Below are positions 23,701 to 34,098 of a DNA stretch of 64,000 bases, one piece after another. Under the pieces are notes generated by a model. It did no database searches and was not told where the DNA came from. It saw only the letters and a list, made by a program, of their open reading frames with translations. Each line of letters opens with the position of its first letter. The stretch's first letter is position 1. Made by a program: the position numbers and the translations under genes. Source of the stretch: Zygnema cylindricum. Lineage: Eukaryota > Streptophyta > Zygnematophyceae > Zygnematales > Zygnemataceae. The stretch is taken from positions 237,288 through 301,287 of the forward strand of contig JBBHKE010000316.1 of the NCBI GenBank assembly GCA_037447655.1. The letters run 5' to 3'.

Positions 23701-25592
23701 TGTACACCATCAGATCGTACAATTTTTATTGTGGAATCTCCGTACGCAAGTACACTGCCGCCCGCTCGTTGAATCTGTGGTACACTGAGAAGATTCACTG
23801 AACCTTCGGGTAAGTACAAAACATTAGTTAATTGAGTTTGCGTAACTTTTTCTACCCCACGTGATTCCAAACATGGTAAATCCAACCGTACAGTACCCAC
23901 TGTACTTATCGAAATCACTTGTCCACTTGCGACAGTGATTCGTTTTGGTACCGTGAGTTCGCGAAAATCGTCAAAGAGTGAAGCGTCGGTACAAACGTGA
24001 TGTGACGCTCCTGAGTCAATAATCCACTCTTTTTCGTGTAGCGTAGAACCTGCCAAAAGATCAAGCGATAGGTTAAGGGCGGAAAATATTTGCGTTTCGT
24101 CGCCTCCCTCAAAGTAATCGTCACCCATAAAGTGTCCTCCTCCTCTTCCATTGCGGCCTCCACGACCACCGCGGCCGCCAAGGGGACCGCCACCACGTCC
24201 ACCGTATCGACCGCCGCCATTACCTCTACCGCCGCCGCCTCCTCTACCGCCCGCTCCTCCGTTTTCAGCCTTTGAATAACATTGGGGGCTAATATGGCCC
24301 CATTTCCCGCAAAAATGGCATTGACGCTCCTTGTCCGGGCAAGAAGCCGCCATGTGACCAAGTTTGCCGCACTGAAAGCAAGCAATATTGGTTAGATCTG
24401 AATATCCGGGTTGGGAAGGAGATCTCCCGGCCCTTTCGTGTCCTCTTCCCCCTCTTCCTCTCGGATTTCCACCTTTTCTACCTCCTCTTCCCCGAATATA
24501 ATTTAGATCGGGCGTTTCCGGTGTCGTCGCATTGAGGGAACCGGTCGGTTGGGGTCCCCTCGATGAGCTCGGACGATTCGCCTCGGTGGATTTGAGGAAA
24601 GTGATAATCGAATCCAAAGTGTTCGAATCCCTCGATAAAAGAATGTCCCTCAAATGTATCATTTTCTCCGGTAAGGCATGGATGAAGACCGATGCCTTAT
24701 CACTCTCATCGATGAACTTTCCCAAGTTTGCGAGTTGCTCGATAATAATATTGAATCTCTTCGCGGCTTCATCGATCGACTCACTCGACTTGACCTTAAA
24801 TGAGGTATAATCGGTATAAATGTGTTGCCCCTTATTTTGAAGACTCTTTTCGAAGTGATTTACAAGAGCCACCCAACAATCATGGGCAAATCTTCGGGTA
24901 AGGAATAAATCATGTATAGAAGTGCTACATGATTGAAATAAACCGCCGATAGCGGAAAGATTTTTCTTCGTCCACACACGATAAGCTCTCCGATCTGAGG
25001 TAGGCATCTTGTCCACCCCTTTTACCACCTTCCAAAGCCGTTTCAATTTAAATTGACCTTTGATATATTTCTTCCACGATTGATAATTTGTCCCATTGAA
25101 GATGACAATTTTGCCGGACATAGATTCAACCGGTTCGTCCCCTTGACTCCAATCGTCAAGATCAGAATCATCATCGATGGGAAGTTTTCCCTTTCGAATC
25201 AATTCCCTCGTCTCCTCCTCATCTCCTCCACCTCTTTCCGTATCGCCGATGCTTTGATCCGGAATCGGATCTCCGAATAATGGAGATCTAGTAAGACGGT
25301 GTGCCTCGGAGATTCGCTGATCCACATAACGGAAAAGACCATCCATCAGTTTTTGGAGACGATCTCCCATCGCGTCATCTTCCTCCTTCTTTTTCCCCTC
25401 ATTCTCCTCTTTTTGACCGACCGAATCGATCGGAACGGTCTCCTCAAAAGTTTTGCCGGTGAAAGCAAATGGAGTTTCTACTTCCGGATCCGAAGATGAT
25501 TCGGATGGATCCGGAGGATCCGGGTCCGGAGGTTGCGGAAATATCGGAGAAGGCATCAAAGGTGAAGGGGTATTTTTCTTCTTTCTCCCCAT
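20730..25592 (-). CDS. Copia gag-pol polyprotein with one in-frame amber codon
   Basis: The frame runs 1621 codons from ATG 25592 (MGRKKK) to the stop at 20730. Order: gag core; two CCHC zinc knuckles (CFQCGKLGHMAASC and CHFCGKWGHISPQC); a Gly/Arg-rich RGG stretch; aspartic protease (IIDSGASHH); integrase with its zinc-binding HHCC region and the DDE triad (HIDLCG, SDNGGEF, NGVAERTNR); reverse transcriptase with YVDD; RNase H (CDADWGGD, STEAEYMA, DILTK). The protein copies element RNA to DNA and integrates it. A TAG at 22289-22287 interrupts the frame between integrase and RT; the frame is otherwise continuous through it. The next six bases, CAATCA, match the CARYYA context known to permit amber readthrough in some plant viruses. 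It may equally be a single nonsense mutation of a Gln codon. Without readthrough, RT and RNase H would not be made. Confidence 0.93.
22287..22289 (-). other. In-frame amber codon with leaky context
   Basis: TAG followed on the element strand by CAATCA (22286-22281). It is the only stop in the 1620-codon frame, and coding similarity continues immediately after it. Confidence 0.85.
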
Positions 25593-25637
25593 AGCGACCA
25601 AACTAGCCACACTTCTACACCTCAAGGGAGCACACAA

Positions 25638-25649
25638 GCTCCGATACCA
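25638..25649 (-). promoter_or_regulatory. Primer-binding site for initiator Met tRNA
   Basis: On the element strand TGGTATCGGAGC lies 2 nt after the 5' LTR. It differs by one base from the usual TGGTATCAGAGC complementary to the 3' end of plant initiator tRNA-Met. Confidence 0.9.
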
Positions 25650-25651
25650 CT

Positions 25652-26150
25652 TGAAAGGATCTTACACAAAAATCAGAGTGCAAGACTACAGCGGAAGCAT
25701 TAAAAAAAAAAACATTCAGACAAGAGAAAGCTGTCCACGAAAGCCAATATATTTCACGGACATTTTCTCCCATAAAAGATTAAGTTTTCCCTCCCACTAA
25801 GCTGCAGTATATGGTACTAAAAATGTAACGTTACACAACCAAACAACCAAAACAAACCAAACTATAAAGTACGCACTGAGCGCCTACAAATCAAATCGCG
25901 TCCATACGCGAAACAACATAAAAACTAAAGTACAACAAAAAATATGTACCTAAACGTAAACCCCAAACAAACCCGTACATAACAAACGACAATTGAACCT
26001 GGTCGTCGCAAAACCGAATCTACGCGAGACCAGGAATCTACGAAACGATCTAAAAGACATAATGACGCCAAACCACCCACAAAGACAAAACGACAAATGA
26101 TACGGCCGCGCGACATGCCACGACAGCCGATTACAACATTGAATCTAACA
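25652..26150 (-). repeat. 5' LTR of the copia element
   Basis: It is 499 bp with TG...CA ends, and drives minus-strand transcription. It differs from the 3' LTR at five substitutions that I could find. A TATA-like TTTATAGT is present on the element strand near 25862-25868. Confidence 0.95.
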
Positions 26151-26330
26151 GATCTGACGGTCGTTGATGAAAGTAACGATCTAATAAGATCACATGAAAA
26201 GCCCATAACACAACTTACGATTGGACTATCGTCAGATTCGGCCGATCGGACGGTCGTTGATGAATATAGCGATCTAAGAAGATCACATGGAAAGCCCGTA
26301 ACACAGCTTATCGCTAAAGGCGGCCTAAAA
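26151..26330. repeat. 93-bp tandem repeat that hosts the copia insertion
   Basis: GATCTGACGGTCGTTGATGA at 26151 recurs as GATCGGACGGTCGTTGATGA at 26244, followed by similar AGATCACATG(A/G)AAAGCCC. The left flank of the copia element (CGTCAGATTTGACCGATCT, ending 20206) corresponds to the end of another unit (CGTCAGATTCGGCCGATCG), so the element split this array. Confidence 0.8.
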
Positions 26331-26800
26331 AAGGCCTACCAAAAAACGCCTACTTTTGAACTATTCTATATTTTTTTTCTACACAAAAACACAAAATACC
26401 GTTAGTAACACTAATTTAGCGTTTACAATGTTTTTTTAGCACTAATAACGATTTGTAGTATTTCGTAATCGGCTAAAGCGATCCTCCGAGTAACACAAAC
26501 GTTTTCTTCCCCAAATATCGTACTTTATGTTTTACATTCGCACTGAAACATATAACTGCGCACCTAAATAAGTTTTCAATTCCAATAATTTAAACTAGCA
26601 TCATCAATGCTTACAAAAAAATCGAATATCTCAAAAGAACTTTTTCGGTTTCGCCGCCTGTCCTTTTTGGTGAGTTGTACCCTTGCAATGTACGTTTTCC
26701 AACGGATATACTTCTGTTTGTCGATTGTATGGTAACGTTTATTTTTTATTTGTCGTTTCGGTGTCACTGTACCCTTTATTAATCTCAACGTACCTTTTTG
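26331..26800. other. Intergenic DNA
   Basis: No coding signal. MITE-like motifs AGTAACACTAATTTAGCG and AGCACTAATAACGATTTGTAG occur at 26404-26460, a probable degraded right end of the TA-flanked family. Confidence 0.4.
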
Positions 26801-27245
26801 GTTTTGTTTTTCTATTTTCGTCATTTGCTTTTTTTTACTTTGTCGTGTAATTTAGCGTTCCTTTTGGAAGGTACGATTTCCAGCGTATTTGTCTTTGTCG
26901 ATTTGTACTTTAACGTCTATTTTTTATTTGTCGTTTTTCTGTCACTGTACTGTATTTTAAACTTTTTGGATTTTTTTACAGCACATGTTTTTTGTTTTGT
27001 TTTTTTTTTTGGCTTCGTCATTTGTTTTCTCTGATTTGTCGTGTAATCTAACGTTCCTTTTACAAGGTACGATTTCCAGCGTATTTGTTCTTGTCGATTT
27101 GTACTTTAACGTCTATTTTTTATTTGTCGTTTTGCTTTCACTGAAATTTTTTTTAACTCTTTTGTTTTTTGTACAGCGTATGCTTTTTGTTTTTATGCAG
27201 GGAATGTTTTTGTTTTGACGTATTGTATTTACGTACTGTACCTTT
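26801..27245. repeat. About 197-bp tandem repeat, T-rich
   Basis: CGTCATTTG at 26819 and 27016 begins two similar units sharing TTTGTCGTGTAAT, AAGGTACGATTTCCAGCG and GTCGATTTGTACTTTAACG. An older related segment lies before 26800. Both units are T-rich and look non-coding. Confidence 0.8.
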
Positions 27246-27467
27246 TTCATTTGTCGATCTTCGCGTAACGTCTCCTTTTTTAATTTACGTACAGTTCCAA
27301 CGTAAATTTTTTTGTCGAATATAATAGCAACGTCCTTGTATGTTTTGTCGTTTTATCCAGCGCACCTTTTACATTTGTCGTTTTTGCTGTCTCATTCACA
27401 TGCTTTATTTGTCATTTTCTTCTCAACGTACCACTTCAACGTATTATTTTTTTGTCGATTTTCAACG

Positions 27468-27620
27468 GTTCCCCCTCTCCGCCTCCTTCCCTTCTCCCTC
27501 CCTCTCCCTCTACCTCTCCCTCTCCCGAGTTTATTATAAATTTCCAAAACTTCGGAACGTTCAATCCAACTCCAAGGGCTCCTGCCAGCTGTCCATCCCT
27601 TCTCCTACTCCCTCTCCCGA
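27468..27620. repeat. CT-rich simple sequence
   Basis: A pyrimidine tract (CCCTCTCCGCCTCC, CTCCCTCTCCCTC) repeated in short blocks around a 70-bp less biased interior. Confidence 0.75.
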
Positions 27621-27629
27621 GTTCACTGC

Positions 27630-27832
27630 TACACCGCGAATCGTTATTAGCGTTGAGAAATTATTAGTGAAAAGAAAAAATTAGCGTGATTCATTCTAAT
27701 TTAGTGCCAAGAGACGTGGCAGATTATGGTCCACGTCCTTAAATAGTGTAGTTTATTCTATTTAAGGTATTAATGTCAAAATTTTGGGGTGCCGATATAG
27801 AGTTCATAACGCTAATAACGATTCGCGGTGTA
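27630..27832. mobile_element. MITE, full copy, TA-flanked (203 bp)
   Basis: The ends are TA-CACCGCGAATCGTTATTAG... and the exact inverted form ...CTAATAACGATTCGCGGTG-TA, about 21-bp terminal inverted repeats. Flanking bases beyond TA differ between copies, so TA is the target duplication, as in Tc1/mariner (Stowaway-type) MITEs. The interior (GAGACGTGGCAGATTATGG) matches the copy at 55124. Confidence 0.9.
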
Positions 27833-30019
27833 GCTTCTAGGTACATGGATTCGATATCGGATACCTAAAATTCGATATATATCGAATACCGGCAATAGGT
27901 CATCGATACCCAACACTACGAATAATAGTTAGAGAGCCACTAGGACTAGTAACTAACAAACTAAAATAAGAGTCGCGCTTGAGACTTTGCGTTCCCAAAC
28001 GCTTCTTTCTTATCAGTAGGTAAAACCTTACCAACTATCCTTATTTTGTTCAACATTACGTTTTCTTAACTTTGTTTTTTTGAAAGAGGGTAGAGTACTG
28101 TAACTGTACCGTAGTTGAGTAGAACCACAAAGTACACAAGCAAAAGATCTCTTCTATGTTGTTATAGGGAGCTGTAAATAGACAGGATAAGAAATTAAAT
28201 TAGACGTTCATTTTGGTGGTACATAGCTATGGACGTAAGATGGAATTGACGCTAAAAATTACTAACTAGAGTATAAGGATTTTGCAAGACAGTGGACAAA
28301 GCAATTTGGTTCACCGAGAAAAATAAAGTAGAAAATTAAACCGTAAGTGAAATGATGTGGTGTTTTAAATTGAAAAAATAATGTCGTACCAATGTTTGCG
28401 CGCCATCTGTCTTTCGACATGCAGTCACAATTTGGTCTTCAAGTGACATCGACAGTGTCAGTCGTACGCAACTTTAAGGGTCGGAGCCCATTGAGTCATA
28501 AAACGTATGATTTCGGGTTCATAAAAATTATCATTTGATCGCATCACTTGGGTGAAAATTTTAGCTCGTCTCCCGGCCAATTCAAAAAATAGTAAATATA
28601 ATCAATTATAATAAATTATCACGAACCGTTAGCAAACACCCCTTTCCGCCGTTGTGTCACCAAATCAAGTGTCTTGTGCCTTCTTTATTAGGGAGGTCTC
28701 TATGTGTCATTAGTCATTACGATTGTGAAATTGGTGGCCCGGGTATGATGGCGGACACCAACGCGGTGTTAGATTTTATCTATGCTCGAGCATGTTGGGA
28801 TTTTGGCGAGGTTTTATCCATCAGGTCGAACAACTAGACCGTCGATTTTCACGCAATGACAACATAGAAACAAGCGACTTTCAATGCGTTCTTGCATGTG
28901 GCTGGGGAATTGCTAATCGCAGTGACAATTTTTGCCGCGCGCAGCTACTTGCGTCAGCTTGTCAAAAAATTTACATTGTAAGTACATATTAGTACAAACT
29001 ACGTACCCGTTGAGTTTAGATTTGACGGTCAATCCGTCGAACAGATTCGACTTATAAAATATTGTAACAACCGGTTAAAAAAGTGCCGCGCTTTCGAACG
29101 TCGACCGTCATACAAAAAACAACAATTCACACGGCCGCCGAAGGTTTACGGGTAACAAAACTGCGGAAACCACATGTAAATAAAATTATGCGGAAAGTCA
29201 CTCACTTTAAGTGAGCTCCACTGTGAGAGCACATGCTGGATTTTAACTTTAGCCGCAAAATTTTAATATTATCTCGAATGGTAAATAGTGTGGCTTAATC
29301 TGGTCGCGCGTGACGACGCGCAAATTTTTCATTTAGTTTCATCGATATTTTTACGCGGGTCCGTTTTCTTATCGTGTACAATGTTTATTTCATTTCGTGC
29401 GGGATATTTATCCGTATCACGTCGTCCTATAATTTGCGTCGAAGTTCTACGTAACGCTTCGCGATTTAAGTACGAAATAAACTTAGCACAAACGGATAAA
29501 AAGTAAAAAGCAAGATGCCGTACACATTCGCGACGACCCGGACAAGATGCGTTCGCTTCCTGTACGGGTACGGAAATATCTAGCCGCACCGAAATCAAGT
29601 ATAATACTATAATGCAACGAATCTCCACGTGGGCATCATCACACCGTCCATATACCAAACATAGTCAGTCCAAGCGAACAGATACTGTGACATATGTCGC
29701 ATGAGTTCGAAGCCTCGGGAAGGTCGCGCCACATTTGGGCGAACTGGTGAAGCGGCGCTTACACACAGCCGAGGCAGTGGTACGGTTCGCCAAGTTCGTA
29801 CCGTACCTTTGGAGCTTTGGAACGGCGGAGGGCGATATGATCTCTATATTACTTTGTGTATGTTATTCTCTATGTATATTGTCTATTATGTATTTTATCT
29901 CTTGTGTATTTTACCTTTTTTTTGCATTTTGTTTTTTATTTTTTGTCTTTTATGTGTTGTCTTTTATGTGTTTTATCTTTTCTTTTCTTTTCCGTATTGT
30001 CATTCCCCAATTTTGATCT
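27833..30019. other. Intergenic DNA without supported genes
   Basis: No recognisable exon or domain. The segment at about 28905-28952 (GGGGAATTGCTAATCGCAG, then TTTTTGCCGCGCGCAG) recurs at 33742-33785, so it is part of an interspersed repeat. The 150 bp before 30000 are T-rich. Confidence 0.4.
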
Positions 30020-32580
30020 TTGATCCTCGATCGCCGATCCTCGGTCGTCGCCGCCAATCCTCAGATCGCCGCCGCGCCGCCGATTCTCGAGCTCGCCGCC
30101 GATCCTCGAGCTCGCCGTCGCGCCGCCGATCCTCTAGCTCCCCGCCGCGCCGCCGATCCTCGAGATCGCCGCCGGGCCGCCTATCCTAGAGGTCGCCGCC
30201 GTGCCATCGATCCTCGAACTCGCTGCCTCGCCGCTGAACCTCGAGCTCGCCGCCGCGCCGCTAATCCTCGAGCTCGCTGCCGCGCCGCCAATCCTCGAGC
30301 TCGCTGCTGCGCTGTCGATATCCGAGCTCGCCAGAGCTCGCCGCCGCGCCATCGATGTCCGAGCTCGTCGCCGCGCTGCCGATCCTCGCGCTCGTCGCCG
30401 CGCTGCCAGCCTCGCGCTCGCTGCCCTGCTGCTGATCCTCACGCTCGCCGCCGCGCCGCCGATTCCTCGAGCTAGCCGCCGCGCCGTTGATCCTCGAGAC
30501 AGCCGCCACGCCGCTGATCCTCGAGACAGCCGCCGCGCCGTCGATTCTAGAGCCCGCAGCCGCGCTGTCGTTATCCTAGCTCGCCGCTGCGTCGGCGATC
30601 TTCGAGAGCGCCTCCGCTCCGCCTATCCTAGCGCTCGCCGCCTCGCCGTCGATATCCGAGATCGCCGTCGCGCCGCCGATCCTCGAGATTGCCGCCACGC
30701 AGCTGATCTTCGAGCTTGCCCCGCGCCCGCCATTTCCTAGAGCTCGCCACCGCGCCGTCAATATCCTAGGTCGCCGCTGTGCCGCGGATCTTTGAGATTG
30801 TCGCCGCGTGGCCAATTCTCGAGCTCGTCGCCACGCAGCCGATCCTCGAGCTAGCGGCCGCGCCGCTGACCCTCGAGACCGTTGCCGCGCCGCCGATGCT
30901 TGCGATCGCCGCTTCGCCGCCGATCCTAAAGCTCGCCGCCACGCCATCGATATCCGAGGACGCCACCACGCTGCCGATCCTCGAGCTCGCCGTCGCGTGG
31001 CCGATCCTTGAGATCGTCATCGCGCCCTTGATCCTTGAGCTCACCGCCGCGTCGGCGATTTGAATGTCGCTGCTTCGCCGATCCTCGAGCTCGCCGTCGC
31101 GCCGTCGATCCATGCGCTCGCCGCCGTGCCGTCTGTTCTCGAGCTCGCCGCCACGCCTCCGATCCTTGAGATCGGCGCCGAGCCGCCGTTCCTCAAGATC
31201 GCCGTCGCGCCGCTGATCTTCGAGAACGCCGCCGCGCCGCCTATTCTCGAGAACGCCGTGGCGCCGCCGATCCCCGAGAATGCCGTCGCGCTGCAGATCC
31301 TCGAGATCGCTGCCGCGCCTCTGATCTTCAAGCTCGCCGTCGCGCCGTCGCTTCTCAAGCTCGCTGCCGCGCCGCCGATCCTCAAGCTCGACGCCGTGTC
31401 GCCAATCCTCGAGCTCGCCGTCCCTTTGTCGATCCTCAAGATCGCCGCCGCGCAATCGCTAGAGATCGTCGCTGTGCTTACGATATTCGAGCTCGTCGCC
31501 ACGTTGGCGATTTCAACCTGCCGATCCCCGAGGTCGCGGCCGCGCTGTTGATCCTCGAGCTCGCCGCTGTGCCGCCCATCCACGATATCGCCATCGGGCA
31601 GCCGATCCTCAAGCTCACTGCCGCGCCGCGGATCCTCGAAATCGTTGCTGCGTCGCCGATCCTTGAAATTGCTGCCACGCCGCCGTTCCCTGAGATCCCA
31701 CCGCGCCGCCAATCCTCGATCTTGTCGCCGCGCCACCGATCATCGACCTCGCTGCTGCGTTGCTGATCCTTGAGCTCCCTGACGCGCCGCCGATCCTCGA
31801 ACTGCGTCGTGATCCTCGAGCTCGCCGTTGCGCCGCCGATCCTCGTGCTCGACGCCGTGTCGCCAATCCTCGAGCTCGCCGCCGCTCCGCCGATCTTCGA
31901 GATCCTTGCCACGTTGCCCAAGCTCGCCTTCGCGCCGCCGATCCTCGAGATCGCCGCCGCCGATTCTCGGGATTACCGCCGCCGATCTTCGAAATCGCGT
32001 TGATCCTCATGCTCGCCGCTGCCGATCCTCTAGATCGCCATCCTTGAGATCGAAAAGAAGGTGAGTTCAAACAGACAGTGTTGATCCTCGAGATTGCTGT
32101 CGTCGATCCTCGAGATCGCTGCTGTTGTCGATCCTCGAGATCGCCGCTGTGCCGTCGATCCTTGAGATCACCGCCGCGCTGTCGATCCTCGAGATCGCCA
32201 ATGCGCCGCCCTCCTCGACCTAGCCGCCGCGTCGCCTATCCTCGACCTCGCCCTCGAGGTCGCCGACGCCAATCCTCGAGATTGCCGCTGCCGATCTTTG
32301 GGATCGCCGCCACTTATCCTCGGGAGTGCCGCGGCCGATTCTCGAGATCGCCGCCGCAAATCCTCGGGATCGCCATCCTTGAGATCGAAAAGAAGGGTGA
32401 GTTTGAACGGATAGTGTCGATCCTCGAGTTCGCCGCTGCTGATCTTAGAGATCGATGATGCCGATCCTCGAGATCAATGTTGCCGATCATTGTGATTGAA
32501 AAGAAAGGTGAGTTTGAACGGACATCGCCGATCCTTGAGGTCGCCATCGCCGGTCCTCGAGATCGCTGTCGTTGTGGTAA
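30020..32580. repeat. CpG-rich 27-bp minisatellite, about 2.5 kb
   Basis: A degenerate array of some 90 units. The unit contains ATCCTCGAGCTCGCC followed by GCCGCGCCGCC; its length, a multiple of three without stop codons, leaves long frames open on both strands (9-residue periods such as PILELAAAP or DPRARRRAA on plus, SRIGGAAAS on minus). These frames overlap each other and lack other protein character, so I read the array as non-coding. Variation increases toward the right end, where a longer module appears three times. Confidence 0.9.
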
Positions 32581-32679
32581 GTTTCAAATTCTAGTTATTA
32601 TGTAAGTCCCTTTTTTTGCTTCTTTTCCTCATTCGATTCATTGTAAACGATCCAAACTATTTTAATAGAGTATGATGTC

Positions 32680-32760
32680 CTCTCTCTTTCTTCCTCTCTC
32701 TCTCTCTCTTTCCTCTCCCTCCCTCTGATTCACCTCCCTCCCTCTCCCTCTCTCTTAGGT
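32680..32760. repeat. CT microsatellite
   Basis: (TC)n and CCCTCTC blocks without a frame. Confidence 0.85.
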
Positions 32761-32859
32761 AATGGCGGTCCGCAATTTTAACAACATAAATGTGACTATC
32801 ATCAATTTACATTGTCCAGTGGACAACTAAATAGCGTTGGTATGGAATAAAATACTGGA

Positions 32860-33020
32860 TAACAAAATAAATCTAATAAAATTGAGATAAAGAGATTGAG
32901 AGATAAAAAGATTAAGATATTGAGTGATAGAGAGAGTGAGAGATTTGGATATTGCGGGGTAGAGGAATTGAGAGATTGAGAGATTGAAAGTGAGAGAGTG
33001 AGAGATTGACAGATTACAGA
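32860..33020. repeat. GAGATT-type simple repeat
   Basis: Degenerate repeats of GAGATTGAGAGAT across about 150 bp. No coding signal. Confidence 0.8.
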
Positions 33021-33534
33021 AAATTTTGAGCCGCGAAATGCTGGATAACTAGCATACTTGTCAAGCTGGCAACCAACGGAAATCAAAAAAGTTTATAGAC
33101 GATATAAACATTCAAAAATACTACAGAAAATATAAATGAAATCTCGTAACGCACTTTTGTCACGTTGTTTTTGTTAGCGCCCCATTCGTCAAGCTATTTC
33201 TGGCAACGCTCGTTCATCATGCTTAAAAACATGAAACCTAAAAATATGAGGTGGTATCTGACAAGGCGTCTGCAAAGAATACAAAAATGATGACCTGGTA
33301 CGTAGGTACATGGTACGCAAATGAAAATTTTTGATCTGTGTGAAAACATTGACGATTTTCAATATCAAATCTATAGTTCCGTGGCACCACTCTTTTGCTA
33401 TCACGTGGATTACAGACGCTGCGCAATGGAACTTCGTTCAAATTGTAGCATTCTCTAATGTTGGCCGTACAATTACAGAATGTCCTAATGGAACTTCACC
33501 CTAGGTATGAACAGCGTATTAATTTTTTACCCAA

Positions 33535-33700
33535 AAACCCAAATTAGAATTATGGATTAATTATAGTAAAAGGACGCGTCGTTGTACGGATTGTCAGATT
33601 TTTGTACTTTTACCTATTTTACTGTATATATATTTACCGCAGATACGGTGTATCTAAATCAGCGTTATGGATCAATTACAATTAAACTTTTTTTTTTTAA
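33535..33700. repeat. Inverted counterpart of the repeat at 16.5 kb
   Basis: Read on the other strand, it matches 16495-16660, with AAAAGGACGCG, TTTTGTACTTTTACCTATTTTACTG-like and CAGCGTTATGGAT blocks. Probably an old non-autonomous element. Confidence 0.6.
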
Positions 33701-33783
33701 TTTTGCAAAACCCAAATTAGCATTAATAACACTAATTAATTAGGGAATTGCTAATCGCAGAGACGATTTTTGCTGCGCGCAGG

Positions 33784-33990
33784 TACACCGCGAATCGCTA
33801 TTAGCGTACATGACGCTAATTGGGGTACCCCTTTTTTTGGGGCAAATTCTCAAATAGAATAAAGTACGCTAAATGTTTTTGCACGTTATTTGAGGTACCC
33901 CGCTCAATGCGGTTCATAACTGTAATTTAGTTCCCTTTTAAATAGTGTGGTGTACGGACTGCCAGATCTGTACTATTTCGTACATTTTTA
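33784..33990. mobile_element. MITE, left part, running into the assembly gap
   Basis: TACACCGCGAATCGCTATTAG is a clear left end of the TA-flanked family. The interior AAATAGTGTGGTGTACGGACTG is shared with other family fragments. The right end is not seen before the N run at 33991. Confidence 0.7.
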
Positions 33991-34000
33991 NNNNNNNNNN
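33991..34000. other. Assembly gap (10 N)
   Basis: Ten Ns; true length is unknown. It lies between a MITE and a CT microsatellite, both hard to assemble. Confidence 1.
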
Positions 34001-34017
34001 TAAGTAAGGACACAAAT

Positions 34018-34098
34018 GGCTCCCTCTCCCTGTCCCTCTCCCACTCCCTCTCCCTCTCCCTCTCTCCCTCTCCCTCTCCCTCTCTCCCTCTCTAAATT
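34018..34098. repeat. CCCTCT microsatellite
   Basis: Near-perfect CTCCCT/CCCTCT units over about 80 bp, next to the assembly gap. Confidence 0.95.

Larger units (their letters stand above)
20207..26150 (-). mobile_element. Ty1/copia LTR retrotransposon, nearly intact
   Basis: The element is 5944 bp, transcribed on the minus strand, with two 499-bp LTRs, a 5-bp GATCT target duplication, a primer-binding site, a polypurine tract and a gag-protease-integrase-RT-RNaseH frame. The domain order (integrase before RT) defines copia. The LTRs differ at only about five positions (about 99% identical), indicating recent insertion. Its flanks belong to one 93-bp tandem repeat, so it inserted into that array. 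The polyprotein frame is open apart from a single amber codon between integrase and RT. Confidence 0.95.

Noticed and set aside
22145-24385. Other frames overlapping the copia polyprotein
   Set aside because: They are out-of-frame shadows of gag-pol without domain similarity.
30020-31921. Long Ala/Arg/Gly-rich frames on both strands as protein-coding genes
   Set aside because: They are by-products of a stop-free 27-bp repeat, overlap each other on opposite strands, and have no other domain or splice evidence.
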